A stretch of 64,000 bases of DNA from Tenacibaculum sp. MAR_2010_89 (GCF_900105985.1 NZ_FNUB01000005.1:1116001-1180000); one strand, 5' to 3'. Shown: positions 1 through 9,445, numbered from the stretch's first letter. The notes: a model not told the origin generated them from the letters alone. Translations and numbers: made by a program.

Positions 1-2002
1 TCCACTTTGATAAATCTACTCCATGTATTATTGAGTTGTAGCTATTTTTGTTAACTATAAAACCAGTATAACCTTCAACTCCTTTAATAAAGTTTAATGG
101 ACCGAATAATCTAAAGTTCCAATTGGTGAAGTTTTCAACATTTACTGCTTGTTGTCTAATCTGTGCGTTGCTATTATCTTGTTTAATTAAATCAAAAATA
201 ACATCATTGGTTTTACTGTAACCAACTGTAAAGAAAGGTTGCCCTTTGTAAGTTAAATTAAATTGGTAGTTATTAGTAAAGGCAGGTTTTAAGGCTGGAT
301 TTCCTTCACCAGCTGAAAAGGGGTCTAGGTAAGTAGCGAATGAATTTAAACTATTATAAGAAGGTCTTCTAATTCTATAACTATAAGATAAACTACTTCC
401 TATTTCTTCAGTAATTTTTCTACTAATTGAAGCGCTAGGGAATAATTTACTTATAGGTCTTTTCTTTAATTCTGTAACCATTTGGCCATTTTTTAAAAAA
501 ACTGAAGTACCATCAGTGTTACTATCTTCAAAACGTAAGCCACCAGAAAAAGACCATTTTCCGTAGTTGGCATTAATTTTTGAATATATGGCGAAAATAT
601 TTTCATTAACTAAAAATTGGCTACTATTTGTTTGATCAAAGTCAAATGTTCCAGTGTTGTTTTCTAAAAATGATTTTAAATCACTATCAGTATTTACCAT
701 AGCGTATTTACTACCGATACTTAATTTAAAGTTATCAGAGAAGGTTTTGTTATAGTCAATTCTATACGTTTTAATAGTGTATTTACCATCTTGAAGATAC
801 CTACGGTCTTGAAAAGGAATTGTGCTTCCTGGAACATCTGATAACGTGTTTGTATTATCGTTTTTATAATCAATATAGTTAAAATCGATTAAAAGTTTGT
901 CTGTGTCTGATTTGTACTCGTAATATGGGTTGATGTTAAAGTCAACTCTATCTCTATCAAAACTATTTTCTGAAAATAATATATCAGTGGTATTAGTTCT
1001 AGATATAATAGTTTTACTTGAGGCAATCCTGTCTGATTTTCTGTTATTCCATCGCCCACCAATACCTATAGAGTTTTTATCATTAATATAATAATCTAAG
1101 CTACCGCTAACTGTAAATCTATTAGGGTTATACGGTTCTTTGGTTGCTTGATCATAAGTTTCATTTCCAACGGTTCTTACTAAAAATAAATCATCTCTCC
1201 ATGTTGGTTGTGAATGACTAATACTAGTTTGCCAGTTTAGTTTGTTTTTATAACTAGCTATCGAGGCTCTAGTTCCATATTCAAAACCTTCATCTTCACC
1301 AATCCATCCCATTACACTACCATGAGTTCCTAAACTAACGTTTTTCTTTAGAATAATATTTATAATAGCTCCTGACCCAGAAGCATCGTATTCGGCACCG
1401 GGTTGTTCTACGACCTCTACTTTAGAAATATTATCAGCAGGAAAATCACGTAATAAAGTGTCAACATCCATGTATTCAGTTGTTTTTCCATTAATAAGAA
1501 TTCGTACGCCGCTTTTCCCAGCTATGGTAATTCCACTATTAGTTACTAAAACTCCAGGAACTTTTCGCATTACATCCTGTAAGCTAGAATTAACCATTTC
1601 AGTTTTTTCTAAATCTACAATTAATTTTTCCGCAGTTTGTTTTATAACTGGTCTTTTAGATTTAATAACTACTTCATTTAATGTTTGACTTTCTTCTTTT
1701 AAAGTGAAGTTTAAAGTTTTATTGCTGTCAAGTTTAAACTCTTTAGATTTCTCTATTTTGAAACCTAAAACAGAAATTTCAATTTGATAAGTATTAGAAG
1801 AGATGTTTTCAAATTTATAGTTACCATTTTCATCAGTAACAGTTCCTTTTGGAGTTTTGTTTCCTTTTTTTTCTTTTAAAATTACGTTAGCAAATGGAAC
1901 AGTTGTGTTGTTTTGATCAATTACCTTACCGCTAATGCTATGTTGAGAAAAAGTTGTTGTTATTATAAAGAATAATAAAAGAGTAGTAGTTAAAAGTTTC
2001 AT
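1..2002 (-). CDS. TonB-dependent outer membrane receptor, C-terminus cut by window edge
   Basis: The frame is open from an ATG at 2002 to the window edge (about 667 codons), so the barrel end and stop lie outside. It starts with a signal peptide (MKLLTTTLLLFFIITTTFSQ), followed by a carboxypeptidase-regulatory-like beta domain (about residues 23-105) and a plug domain with the typical segments VPGVLV, RILINGK and VEVVEQPGAEYDASG. The rest is an alternating-strand outer-membrane barrel. This is the layout of the flavobacterial 'outer membrane beta-barrel family' receptors, which take up large ligands using ExbB/ExbD/TonB energy. No SusD-like partner is seen, so the substrate is unknown. A similar receptor lies at 60077-62851. 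Confidence 0.85.
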   Translation of the reverse strand, partial: MKLLTTTLLLFFIITTTFSQHSISGKVIDQNNTTVPFANVILKEKKGNKTPKGTVTDENGNYKFENISSNTYQIEISVLGFKIEKSKEFKLDSNKTLNFTLKEESQTLNEVVIKSKRPVIKQTAEKLIVDLEKTEMVNSSLQDVMRKVPGVLVTNSGITIAGKSGVRILINGKTTEYMDVDTLLRDFPADNISKVEVVEQPGAEYDASGSGAIINIILKKNVSLGTHGSVMGWIGEDEGFEYGTRASIASYKNKLNWQTSISHSQPTWRDDLFLVRTVGNETYDQATKEPYNPNRFTVSGSLDYYINDKNSIGIGGRWNNRKSDRIASSKTIISRTNTTDILFSENSFDRDRVDFNINPYYEYKSDTDKLLIDFNYIDYKNDNTNTLSDVPGSTIPFQDRRYLQDGKYTIKTYRIDYNKTFSDNFKLSIGSKYAMVNTDSDLKSFLENNTGTFDFDQTNSSQFLVNENIFAIYSKINANYGKWSFSGGLRFEDSNTDGTSVFLKNGQMVTELKKRPISKLFPSASISRKITEEIGSSLSYSYRIRRPSYNSLNSFATYLDPFSAGEGNPALKPAFTNNYQFNLTYKGQPFFTVGYSKTNDVIFDLIKQDNSNAQIRQQAVNVENFTNWNFRLFGPLNFIKGVEGYTGFIVNKNSYNSIIHGVDLSKW

Positions 2003-2159
2003 GTTAATCTTTTTTTCATTTTTACACTTCAAAAGTGCGTTGTTAATTAAAGTATTGAAATAGAAATCTGATGAATTAGGTTATTTTTCCGATGAACAGA
2101 TATTCATATTCTATGAAAATAAAGACACATGAATTTTATAAATAGTTGCCTTAAAGCAA

Positions 2160-2188
2160 AAAAACTTCGGCATTCCCGAAGTTTTTTA
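2160..2188 (-). terminator. Rho-independent terminator after the zinc peptidase gene
   Basis: An inverted repeat (AAACTTCGG, short loop, CCGAAGTTT) is flanked by A and T runs. It lies about 20 bases after the stop of the minus-strand zinc peptidase gene. The flanks are symmetrical, so it could work in both directions. Confidence 0.8.
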
Positions 2189-2208
2189 CAAAATTTAAAA
2201 GTTAATTA

Positions 2209-2904
2209 TTAGTCTCTACTAGCAGCCATTAATTTCATTGCCCAATAAGCAAGCATAGCTAAAGAGCCTAAGGCAGCTACAAGATAAGTTCTTGCCGCCC
2301 ATTTTAAAGCATCTTTTGATCCAGCGAATTCTTCTCTAGTGACTATATTTTTGGCTTTTAACCAAGCTAAAGCTCTATTACTTGCATCATACTCAACAGG
2401 CAGGGTAATAAAACTAAATAAAGTACTCATTCCCATTAATACAACTCCACCAGCTAAAACCCAATACCCTAAACTTGAAGCAGCACCCAAAACTAATCCT
2501 CCCATGATTAAATATTGAGAGAATCTTGAAGATACAGTTACCATTGGTACTAAATTTGAACGCATTTCTAGCCATTTATATGCTTTTGCATGTTGTACAG
2601 CGTGTCCTACTTCGTGAGCTGCAACAGCGGCCGCAGCGGCGTTACGTTGATTGTATACACCTTCACTTAAATTAACTGTTTTGTTTTTAGGGTTGTAATG
2701 ATCAGTTAACATTCCTGGAGTTGATATAACTTGAACATCAAAAACACCATGATCATTCAACATTTTTTGAGCAATTTCAGCACCACTCATTCCGTTGCGC
2801 AAGCTAACTTTTGAGTATTTTTTAAACTTTTGTTTTAACGTATTGCTAATTAACGAGCTTACTAGAGCCATAACTCCAATAATTATATAATATTCTAAAC
2901 CCAT
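2209..2904 (-). CDS. zinc metallopeptidase, YugP/Zn_peptidase_2 family, membrane-bound
   Basis: This 231-residue protein has an N-terminal membrane segment (about residues 5-21) and the zinc signature HEVGH at 97-101. LPVEYDASNRAL near residue 170 probably supplies the third zinc ligand. Two or three further hydrophobic segments follow (about 130-165 and 205-225). Length and layout match the YugP/DUF1268-type membrane zinc peptidases, whose substrates are poorly known. It is a single gene with its own terminator and is divergent from the asparaginase gene across 94 bases. Confidence 0.85.
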   Translation of the reverse strand: MGLEYYIIIGVMALVSSLISNTLKQKFKKYSKVSLRNGMSGAEIAQKMLNDHGVFDVQVISTPGMLTDHYNPKNKTVNLSEGVYNQRNAAAAAVAAHEVGHAVQHAKAYKWLEMRSNLVPMVTVSSRFSQYLIMGGLVLGAASSLGYWVLAGGVVLMGMSTLFSFITLPVEYDASNRALAWLKAKNIVTREEFAGSKDALKWAARTYLVAALGSLAMLAYWAMKLMAASRD

Positions 2905-2998
2905 AATTTTAAGTTTTTTGTAATTTAATTCTTTTTAAGTTAATAAATTTACCGCATAAATTATTCCATAATATAATAACTAATAATAAAATGTCAAA

Positions 2999-4033
2999 AT
3001 GACAAAAAAACCAAAAATACTTATTGTTTATACAGGTGGAACCATTGGTATGGTTAAAGATTATAAAACAGGAGCGTTAAGAGCATTTGATTTTAGTCAA
3101 ATATCAAATAAGATACCAGAATTACAACAGTTACATTGTGATATAAAAACTATATCGTTTGATGAACCTATAGATTCATCTAATATGAACGTAAATTATT
3201 ACGTAAGTATAGCTGAAATAATAGCAGATAATTACTCGATATTTGATGGTTTTGTAGTTTTAACTGGCTCGGATACTATGTCTTATACATCTTCAGCTAT
3301 TAGTTTTATGTTAGAAAACCTGCAGAAGCCTGTGATTTTTACTGGTTCACAGTTGCCAATTGGAGATTTAAGAACAGATGCTAAAGAGAATTTAATAACT
3401 TCTATACAAATTGCGTCAACATTAGAAAATAATGAACCAGTAATTCAAGAAGTAGGGCTGTATTTTGAGTATAAACTATACAGAGCTAATAGAACAACAA
3501 AAATTAGTGCAGAACAATTTGAAGCATTTGCTTCTATGAATTACCCTCCGTTAGTTGAAAGTGGAGTGCACTTAAATTTTAATTATCCAATTTTATTAAG
3601 ATCTAAGAATAAAGAAGAAAAGTTGATTTTTAGAAAAAAGTTAGATAATAACATTGCTATTTTGAAATTATTTCCAGGTATAACTAAAAAAGTTGTTGAA
3701 AGCTATAAGCATATTGACGGTTTAAAAGGTATAGTTTTAGAAACCTATGGTTCTGGTAATGCTCCAACTCAAAAATGGTTCCTGAATTTATTAGAAGAAT
3801 TTGTAAATAATGGAATTTATATTGTAAATGTAACTCAGTGTGAAGGAGGAAGTGTTATTTTGGGACATTATGAAACAAGTTCAGATTTAAAGAGAATAGG
3901 GGTTATTGACGGGAAGGATATAACTACTGAAACTGCAGTAGCAAAAATGATGTATTTATTAGGTGAAAACTTAACAAAAGACCAATTTAAAGAATATTTT
4001 GAGTTACCACTTAGAGGAGAAATTAACAAATAA
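2999..4033 (+). CDS. ansA: type I L-asparaginase
   Basis: The product hydrolyses L-asparagine to aspartate and ammonia. The 344-residue sequence has both asparaginase signatures: YTGGTIGM near the N-terminus with the nucleophilic threonine, and LTGSDTMSYT around residue 90 with the second catalytic threonine and aspartate. DAKEN supplies the catalytic lysine. There is no signal peptide, so it is cytoplasmic (type I). The ATG overlaps the stop of a three-codon reading frame that starts at 2991. It is an isolated gene with no terminator found downstream. Confidence 0.93.
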   Translation: MTKKPKILIVYTGGTIGMVKDYKTGALRAFDFSQISNKIPELQQLHCDIKTISFDEPIDSSNMNVNYYVSIAEIIADNYSIFDGFVVLTGSDTMSYTSSAISFMLENLQKPVIFTGSQLPIGDLRTDAKENLITSIQIASTLENNEPVIQEVGLYFEYKLYRANRTTKISAEQFEAFASMNYPPLVESGVHLNFNYPILLRSKNKEEKLIFRKKLDNNIAILKLFPGITKKVVESYKHIDGLKGIVLETYGSGNAPTQKWFLNLLEEFVNNGIYIVNVTQCEGGSVILGHYETSSDLKRIGVIDGKDITTETAVAKMMYLLGENLTKDQFKEYFELPLRGEINK

Positions 4034-4282
4034 GCAAAAATGGTATGTTTTTTGTTGCTATAAATGCCTGAATACCTTGTGAAAAGACTAAAGTGGTAAT
4101 GTTAATATATAAAACCGTTAATTTTTTTTTAAGAACCAACATTTTTTTGTTACTTGCCACTCTAAAAATGAAAAAATACGATAAGTGTAACTAAATATGC
4201 CACTTATTAGTTTTTTTATATTAAAATTACAGTAAAATTTGTATTTTTAACTCGTTAACTATTTAAAATTAATTATAACAAA
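4034..4282. other. intergenic stretch before the exb operon
   Basis: 249 very AT-rich bases with several T runs. It must hold the exbB promoter, but no clean TTG/TAnnTTTG pair was found. Near 4231-4240 there is TAAAATTTG, one base too long for the -7 consensus. No RNA gene or repeat was recognised. Confidence 0.4.
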
Positions 4283-5005
4283 ATGAAGAAAGTAGTAAAT
4301 ATCCTAACTATTGCAGGATTTATGTTTTTAGGAGCTATTCAATCAACTCAAGCTCAGGAAGCAGCTAAAAAAAGTGAAGGTTTTCGTCAAGAATTAAAAC
4401 AACGTTTTATTGAAGGAGATCCTGGGTTTATGGGAATTGTATTGGTAGCTTTAATTTTAGGTTTAGCAATTGCAATTGAAAGAATTATTTATTTAAACAT
4501 GGCTACAACTAATACTAAAAAGTTAGTTGCTAATGTTGATGAAGCATTAAGTTCAGGTGGAGTTGAAGCTGCTAAAGAAGTATGTAGAAATACTAAAGGG
4601 CCAGTTGCTTCTATCTTTTATCAAGGTTTAGAAAGAGCTGATGAAGGTATTGACGCTGCTGAAAAAGCTGTTGTTGGATATGGTGGAGTACAAATGGGAT
4701 TATTAGAGAAAAATATTTCTTGGTTATCTTTATTTATAGCTTTAGCACCGATGTTAGGATTTATGGGAACTGTAATTGGAATGATTACTGCATTTGATTC
4801 AATTGCTGTATCGAATGATATTTCTCCTGCAGTAGTAGCTGTTGGTATTAAACAAGCACTTTTAACAACTGTATTTGGATTAGTAGTAGCAATTATCTTA
4901 CAGATTTTTTACAATTATATTGTTTCTAAAGTAGATAATATTGTAAACAACATGGAAGACGCTTCTATTTCTTTAATCGATTTGTTAGCTAAGTACAAAA
5001 AATAA
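4283..5005 (+). CDS. exbB: MotA/TolQ/ExbB proton channel family protein
   Basis: This is the channel subunit of an ExbB-ExbD proton motor that energises TonB-dependent transport. It has 240 residues. The N-terminus looks like a signal or first membrane segment ending in TQAQ, then a transmembrane segment near 50-72, a cytoplasmic loop, and two more membrane helices (about 145-170 and 185-212) carrying the family pattern LAPMLGFMGTVIGMI. It is first in a tight operon with a small membrane protein and two exbD genes, an arrangement common in Flavobacteriia. No tonB gene is in the window. Confidence 0.92.
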   Translation: MKKVVNILTIAGFMFLGAIQSTQAQEAAKKSEGFRQELKQRFIEGDPGFMGIVLVALILGLAIAIERIIYLNMATTNTKKLVANVDEALSSGGVEAAKEVCRNTKGPVASIFYQGLERADEGIDAAEKAVVGYGGVQMGLLEKNISWLSLFIALAPMLGFMGTVIGMITAFDSIAVSNDISPAVVAVGIKQALLTTVFGLVVAIILQIFYNYIVSKVDNIVNNMEDASISLIDLLAKYKK

Positions 5006-5013
5006 TTTTTCTT

Positions 5014-5448
5014 ATGAACGGAAAAGTATTAAATATATTAATAGCTATCATTGCAATAATAGGAATCGTATTATTTGTAATGGTAGGTATGGCAGAGGAA
5101 GCTTCAGAAAGTTTGAGCTCTGCAACATCGACAATCGTAGATTATTCTTTAACCTTGTTAATTGCAGCAGTTGTAATTTCTGTTGTTTTATCAATCTTAA
5201 GTTTGCTACGTAATCCAGAAGCATTAAAAAAGACATTATTAGGACTTGTAGTATTAGGAGTTTTATTTGCTGTGTCTTATTTTTCTTCTTCTGATGCGGC
5301 TGTTATAGGAACTAGTAATGAATTATTAGCACCTCAAGGTGATACTTCTAAGTGGTCAGGAACAGGATTAATATTCAGCTACATATTATTAGTTGTAGGT
5401 GGAGTGTTTTTTGTTTGGGATTTATTGAAAGGATTAATTAAAGCATAA
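5014..5448 (+). CDS. small membrane protein of the exbB-exbD operon, function unknown
   Basis: This 144-residue protein has about four predicted membrane helices (about 5-25, 42-65, 72-92 and 116-140) and no motif I recognise. It lies 8 bases after exbB and 6 bases before exbD, so it is almost certainly co-transcribed and may be an accessory part of the motor. Similar small membrane proteins sit at this place in other Flavobacteriia, which is known from family context. A structural or assembly role is inference. Confidence 0.75.
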   Translation: MNGKVLNILIAIIAIIGIVLFVMVGMAEEASESLSSATSTIVDYSLTLLIAAVVISVVLSILSLLRNPEALKKTLLGLVVLGVLFAVSYFSSSDAAVIGTSNELLAPQGDTSKWSGTGLIFSYILLVVGGVFFVWDLLKGLIKA

Positions 5449-5454
5449 TATACT

Positions 5455-6084
5455 ATGGCAAGAAGAGAAAACCCAGAAATTAATGCAGGTTCGATGGCAG
5501 ATATTGCCTTCTTGCTACTTATCTTTTTCCTTGTAACAACTACGATGGATGTTGATTCAGGTGTTTCTAAGAAATTAGCTGAAAAACCTCCAATAGATTT
5601 TAAACCACCTATTATTAAGGAGAAAAATATTTTTGAGATTAGTATAAACCGTAATAACGATCTTTTTGTAGAAGGAGAGATTATGGAGTTAAAAGATCTT
5701 AGAAAGGCTACAATAGCTTTTATAGATAATGGTGGAGGAGAAGGTAAAGAAGAAAATGGTGTGAAAACTGGTCCTTGTACATATTGTAAAGGGGAAAGAG
5801 ATCCAGAATCTTCTGATCATCCTAACAAAGCTATTATTTCTGTAGAGAGTGATAGAGGTACGGAATATGGTACTTATGTTTCTGTACAAAATGAATTGTT
5901 AGCTGCTTATTCAGAATTACGTAATCGATTATCACAAGAAAAATATGGTATGAGCTTTACTGAACTTGAAAAAGCATTTAAAGATAGTGCAAGAAAAGAT
6001 GAATCATTAAGGAAAAAAGTTAAGGATATTAAGAATAGTTATCCTCAAGTTATTTCTGATACTGATCCAACAAGTGTTCAATAG
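5455..6084 (+). CDS. exbD: ExbD/TolR-type biopolymer transporter, long form with CxxC insert
   Basis: ExbD subunit of the proton motor, 209 residues. The short cytoplasmic N-terminus leads to one membrane helix (about residues 15-31) with the conserved aspartate in SMADIAFLLLIFF. The periplasmic domain is longer than the usual 130-150 residues and carries a pair of cysteines (CTYC, 108-111). They are followed by SSDHPNKAII, as in other flavobacterial long-form ExbD proteins. It is third in the exb operon, with the second exbD 18 bases downstream. Confidence 0.9.
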   Translation: MARRENPEINAGSMADIAFLLLIFFLVTTTMDVDSGVSKKLAEKPPIDFKPPIIKEKNIFEISINRNNDLFVEGEIMELKDLRKATIAFIDNGGGEGKEENGVKTGPCTYCKGERDPESSDHPNKAIISVESDRGTEYGTYVSVQNELLAAYSELRNRLSQEKYGMSFTELEKAFKDSARKDESLRKKVKDIKNSYPQVISDTDPTSVQ

Positions 6085-6102
6085 TAATTAAAAGCAAGAA
6101 TT

Positions 6103-6573
6103 ATGTCTAAATTTAGAAAAAAGAAAAAAGGCTTACCAGCTTTGTCAACGGCATCTTTACCAGATATTGTTTTTATGTTATTATTCTTTTTCATGGTAAC
6201 AACTACTATGAGAGAAACTAGCTTGCTGATTGAAGCACCACGTTTACCTAGTGCTTCAGAGGTTAAAAAATTAGAGCGTAAGAGTTTAGTAAGTACTATT
6301 TATGTTGGTAAAGCTAAAGATACTAAATATGGAACTGGATTTGATAAAATTCAATTAAATGATAAGATATCTACAGCTGCTGATGTACCTTCTTTTATAA
6401 TTAATGAAAGAAGTAAAGTTTCTGAAGCTGAAGTTCCTTTTATGACAACTTCAATTAAAGCTGATAAAGAATCTAGCGTAGGTACGTTAGCTGATATTCG
6501 TGAAAAGTTAAGAGATGTTAATGCTCTTAAATTAAGTTTATCTACTCACAAAGGAAGTGCTATAAGAAAATAA
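6103..6573 (+). CDS. exbD: second ExbD/TolR-type biopolymer transporter
   Basis: The 156-residue protein has a basic N-terminus (KFRKKKKGLP) and one membrane helix with the ExbD pattern SLPDIVFMLLFFFMVTTTM, where the aspartate is the proton-relay residue. A short periplasmic domain follows. It lacks the CxxC insert of the preceding ExbD, so the two could form a mixed dimer (inference). It ends the operon and is followed by a strong terminator. Confidence 0.9.
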   Translation: MSKFRKKKKGLPALSTASLPDIVFMLLFFFMVTTTMRETSLLIEAPRLPSASEVKKLERKSLVSTIYVGKAKDTKYGTGFDKIQLNDKISTAADVPSFIINERSKVSEAEVPFMTTSIKADKESSVGTLADIREKLRDVNALKLSLSTHKGSAIRK

Positions 6574-6596
6574 TGTAAATTATTTATAATTATACA

Positions 6597-6630
6597 AAAG
6601 TGCAATCAATTCTGATTGCACTTTTTTTAT
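6597..6630 (+). terminator. terminator of the exbB-exbD operon
   Basis: A 12-bp stem (AAAGTGCAATCA paired with TGATTGCACTTT) has a 4-base loop and a run of Ts, 24 bases after the last exbD stop. Confidence 0.92.
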
Positions 6631-6697
6631 ACAATAGCTTTATATTTATACGATTTTTATTAAATGAGAGTTTTATTATCATATAATTTCTAAGTAA

Positions 6698-7360
6698 ATG
6701 AAAAAAATATTTATAATACTATTTTTGATACTTTGTAATAACCTTTATAGTCAAAAGGATTCATTAAGTTTTGGAGATAAGTATTTAGAGGATCAATTGT
6801 ATATTAATCTTAGTTATAATGTATTGTATAAACAACCAAAAGAAGTAAGTTCAAGTAAGTTTTCTTATGGGATTTCAGGAGGTTATATAAAAGATATTCC
6901 TATTGTTACTAATGGAAAGTTAGCTTTTGGTGTCGGTATAGGTTATGGCTTTGATTCTTTTAATCACGGTGTTAAAGTATCACAAGTTAGTTCAAAAGAC
7001 TTTCTTGAGTCAATTCCTAATAATAAATTACGAATTCATAATATTGAAATGCCTTTGCAGTTTAGGATACGATCTTCAGAGGTTAATAAATATTCTTTTT
7101 GGAGAATTTATGTAGGTGTTAAAATAACATACAATTTAAATAATAAGTTTAGTTATGTTACTAACGGTACTACTGTTAATTTTAGTAATATTGATTCCTT
7201 TAATAAATGGCAAACAGGACTTACCATTTCTGCTGGGTATGGTACATTTAATTTTTATGCGTATTACGGTTTAACTCCTATTTTTAAAGATACTATGATA
7301 AATAACATACCTATTAACACCAAAATATTTAAATTAGGATTAAGTTTTTATCTGTTATAA
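6698..7360 (+). CDS. outer membrane beta-barrel protein, PorT-like
   Basis: The 220-residue protein has a signal peptide (MKKIFIILFLILCNNLYSQ) followed by alternating hydrophobic strands rich in glycine and aromatics, such as FGVGIGYGFDSF and TISAGYGTFNFYAYYGL. It ends in a hydrophobic strand (KLGLSFYLL). This is typical of small 8-strand barrels annotated as 'porin family' or 'PorT family'. Its role is unknown. It converges with the next gene and their ends overlap by 6 bases. Confidence 0.7.
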   Translation: MKKIFIILFLILCNNLYSQKDSLSFGDKYLEDQLYINLSYNVLYKQPKEVSSSKFSYGISGGYIKDIPIVTNGKLAFGVGIGYGFDSFNHGVKVSQVSSKDFLESIPNNKLRIHNIEMPLQFRIRSSEVNKYSFWRIYVGVKITYNLNNKFSYVTNGTTVNFSNIDSFNKWQTGLTISAGYGTFNFYAYYGLTPIFKDTMINNIPINTKIFKLGLSFYLL

Positions 7361-7954
7361 TAAAAAGTATACAATAAATTGAGAGGTAAAACCTAAAAAG
7401 AAGCCTGTATACACCTCTTTTGGGGTATGTGCTTTTAAATACAGTCTTGATGTTGCTAAAAGCCCAGAAAGAATAATAAAAATGATAATTATTGGTAGTA
7501 TATTAATACCATGTATTTCTTGAAATATTAAAAAATAACCTACAGCTCCTCCCATAGAAAGTAAGTGTAAACTTGATTTCAAACGTGTAAAAAATAAAAA
7601 ATAGGTAATGGTTAATCCTAATACTATACCGTAAAAAAGGTAACTTAAATCTTTAACAATATTTAGTTTTTGAAATAATTCGGCTAAAAAGAAAAGTAAT
7701 GCTATCATAAAAAATAAAGGAACCTTTCTTTCTTTAATACTAAATACTTGGTACGATTTTATATATCCTATTGCCTTTAGAAACACTAATAATAGTAGCG
7801 GAACAATATAAGTTGAAATAAAAACAATGCTGAGTATAGTTAACTGTTGCTGGCTGCTCAAATTAATTGGAGAAAAAATAAAATACAATAGAATTCCAAT
7901 AGTAGGCATTACTATTGGATGTAAAATTGTTGATATAAATTTGTGCCAGCGCAT
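7355..7954 (-). CDS. polytopic membrane protein, PAP2-like
   Basis: This 199-residue protein has about six membrane helices. The segment LSMGGAVG (about 133-140) and the C-terminal SRLYLKAHTPKEVYTGFFLG resemble PAP2 phosphatase motifs. The second keeps the S-R-x5-H pattern, but the first is degenerate. Flavobacterial homologues are usually annotated simply as membrane or PAP2-like proteins. It may act on a lipid phosphate (inference). Its ATG overlaps the rpoN stop by one base (TAATG), so it is translationally coupled to rpoN. Confidence 0.6.
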   Translation of the reverse strand: MRWHKFISTILHPIVMPTIGILLYFIFSPINLSSQQQLTILSIVFISTYIVPLLLLVFLKAIGYIKSYQVFSIKERKVPLFFMIALLFFLAELFQKLNIVKDLSYLFYGIVLGLTITYFLFFTRLKSSLHLLSMGGAVGYFLIFQEIHGINILPIIIIFIILSGLLATSRLYLKAHTPKEVYTGFFLGFTSQFIVYFLL

Positions 7955-9417
7955 TAAATTTCTTTTCGTAAACGAGCAACAGGAATGTCTAATTGTTCTC
8001 TATATTTAGCAACTGTTCTTCTTGCTATCGGATATCCTTTTTCTTTAAGAAGTTTAGATAGTTTCTCATCAGTAAGAGGCTTTCTTTTTTCTTCTTCAGC
8101 AATAACAGTCTCCAAAATTTTCTTTATTTCACGAGTTGAAACATCTTCTCCTTGATCATTTTTCATAGATTCGGAAAAGAACTCCTTAATTAATTTTGTT
8201 CCGTAAGGAGTTGTAACATATTTACTATTTGCTACCCTTGATACCGTTGAAACATCCATGTTAATTTCATCAGCAATATCTTTTAAAATCATAGGTTTCA
8301 ATTTCCTTTCATCACCAGTTAAAAAATATTCTTCCTGATAATGCATAATAGAACTCATAGTTATTAAAAGTGTTTGTTGACGTTGTTTAATTGCATCAAT
8401 AAACCATTTTGCAGCATCAAGTTTTTGTTTGATAAACATTACTGCATCTTTTTGTTCCTTACTTTTTTCTTTAGAATCACTATATCCTTTTAACATGTTA
8501 TTGTACTCACGAGATACATGTAGTTCAGGAGCATTACGAGAGTTTAGTGTAAGTTCCAAAATACCTTCAACAATTCTAATTGTGAAATCAGGAACAATTT
8601 GCTCAGCAATTTTATTATTACCAGCATACGAACTACCAGGTTTAGGATTTAATTTACCAATTTCAGTAATAACATCTTTTAGTTTTTCTTCAGTAATATC
8701 AAACTTTTCAAGAAGTTTTTTATAATGCTTTTTAACAAAGTGATCAAAAGCATCTTCAAGTATTTTAATAGCTAAATCTCTATTTTCTTTCTCTGTTTTT
8801 GACTTTAATTGGATAACTAAACAATCTTTTAAGTTTAAAGCACCAACACCAATAGGATCTAATTTTTGAACAACATTAATTAATACGTGGTTTACTTTTT
8901 CTTCAGTAGTAAAAACGTTTTGGGTAAATGCTAAATCATCAACCAAATCTATAATTTCTCTTCTTATATAACCACTATCATCTATACTACCAACTAAAAA
9001 CTCAGCAATAGCTTTTTCCTCTTCATCAATTCTAAATGTATTGAGTTGATTTTTCAAAGATTGGTGAAATGTTGTTCCTGCTGCATAAGGAACTTGTTTG
9101 TCTTCATCGTCTGATGAGTAATTATTTGCTTGAGTTTTGTAACTAGGGTATTCATCATCACTTAAATACTCATCTATGTTTATATCTTGAGCATCTATTT
9201 TTTCATTACCAGTATCATCATAATCAGTATCATTGGCAAGTGTGTCTTCAAAATTTTCAACCTCTTCTTTGCCCGTATCTAACGCAGGGTTTTCTTCTAT
9301 CTCTTGTTTTAAACGTTCTTCAAATGCCTGAGTAGGTAATTGGATTAGTTTCATCAGTTGAATTTGCTGAGGAGATAGTTTTTGAAGTAATTTGTGATGT
9401 AAACTTTGTTTTAGCAT
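7954..9417 (-). CDS. rpoN: RNA polymerase sigma-54 factor
   Basis: The 487-residue protein has all three RpoN regions. Region I at the N-terminus is glutamine-rich (LSPQQIQLMKLIQLPTQAFE). An acidic linker follows (about 55-105). The core-binding domain lies in the middle, and the C-terminal DNA-binding domain ends with the RpoN box ARRTVAKYRE. It directs transcription from -24/-12 promoters with AAA+ activators, none of which is encoded in this window. It overlaps the following membrane-protein gene by one base. Confidence 0.95.
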   Translation of the reverse strand: MLKQSLHHKLLQKLSPQQIQLMKLIQLPTQAFEERLKQEIEENPALDTGKEEVENFEDTLANDTDYDDTGNEKIDAQDINIDEYLSDDEYPSYKTQANNYSSDDEDKQVPYAAGTTFHQSLKNQLNTFRIDEEEKAIAEFLVGSIDDSGYIRREIIDLVDDLAFTQNVFTTEEKVNHVLINVVQKLDPIGVGALNLKDCLVIQLKSKTEKENRDLAIKILEDAFDHFVKKHYKKLLEKFDITEEKLKDVITEIGKLNPKPGSSYAGNNKIAEQIVPDFTIRIVEGILELTLNSRNAPELHVSREYNNMLKGYSDSKEKSKEQKDAVMFIKQKLDAAKWFIDAIKQRQQTLLITMSSIMHYQEEYFLTGDERKLKPMILKDIADEINMDVSTVSRVANSKYVTTPYGTKLIKEFFSESMKNDQGEDVSTREIKKILETVIAEEEKRKPLTDEKLSKLLKEKGYPIARRTVAKYREQLDIPVARLRKEI

Positions 9418-9445
9418 AAATACAAATATATGAATTCAGGCAAAA

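Noticed and set aside
1458..1688. Plus-strand frame of 76 codons inside the first receptor
   Set aside because: It is a shadow of the minus-strand receptor plug region, which reads as a well-conserved domain.
9423..9430. TATATTTG five bases before the rpoN ATG
   Set aside because: It matches the -7 pattern but is too close to the start and has no -33 at 17-23 bases, so chance in AT-rich DNA is likely.
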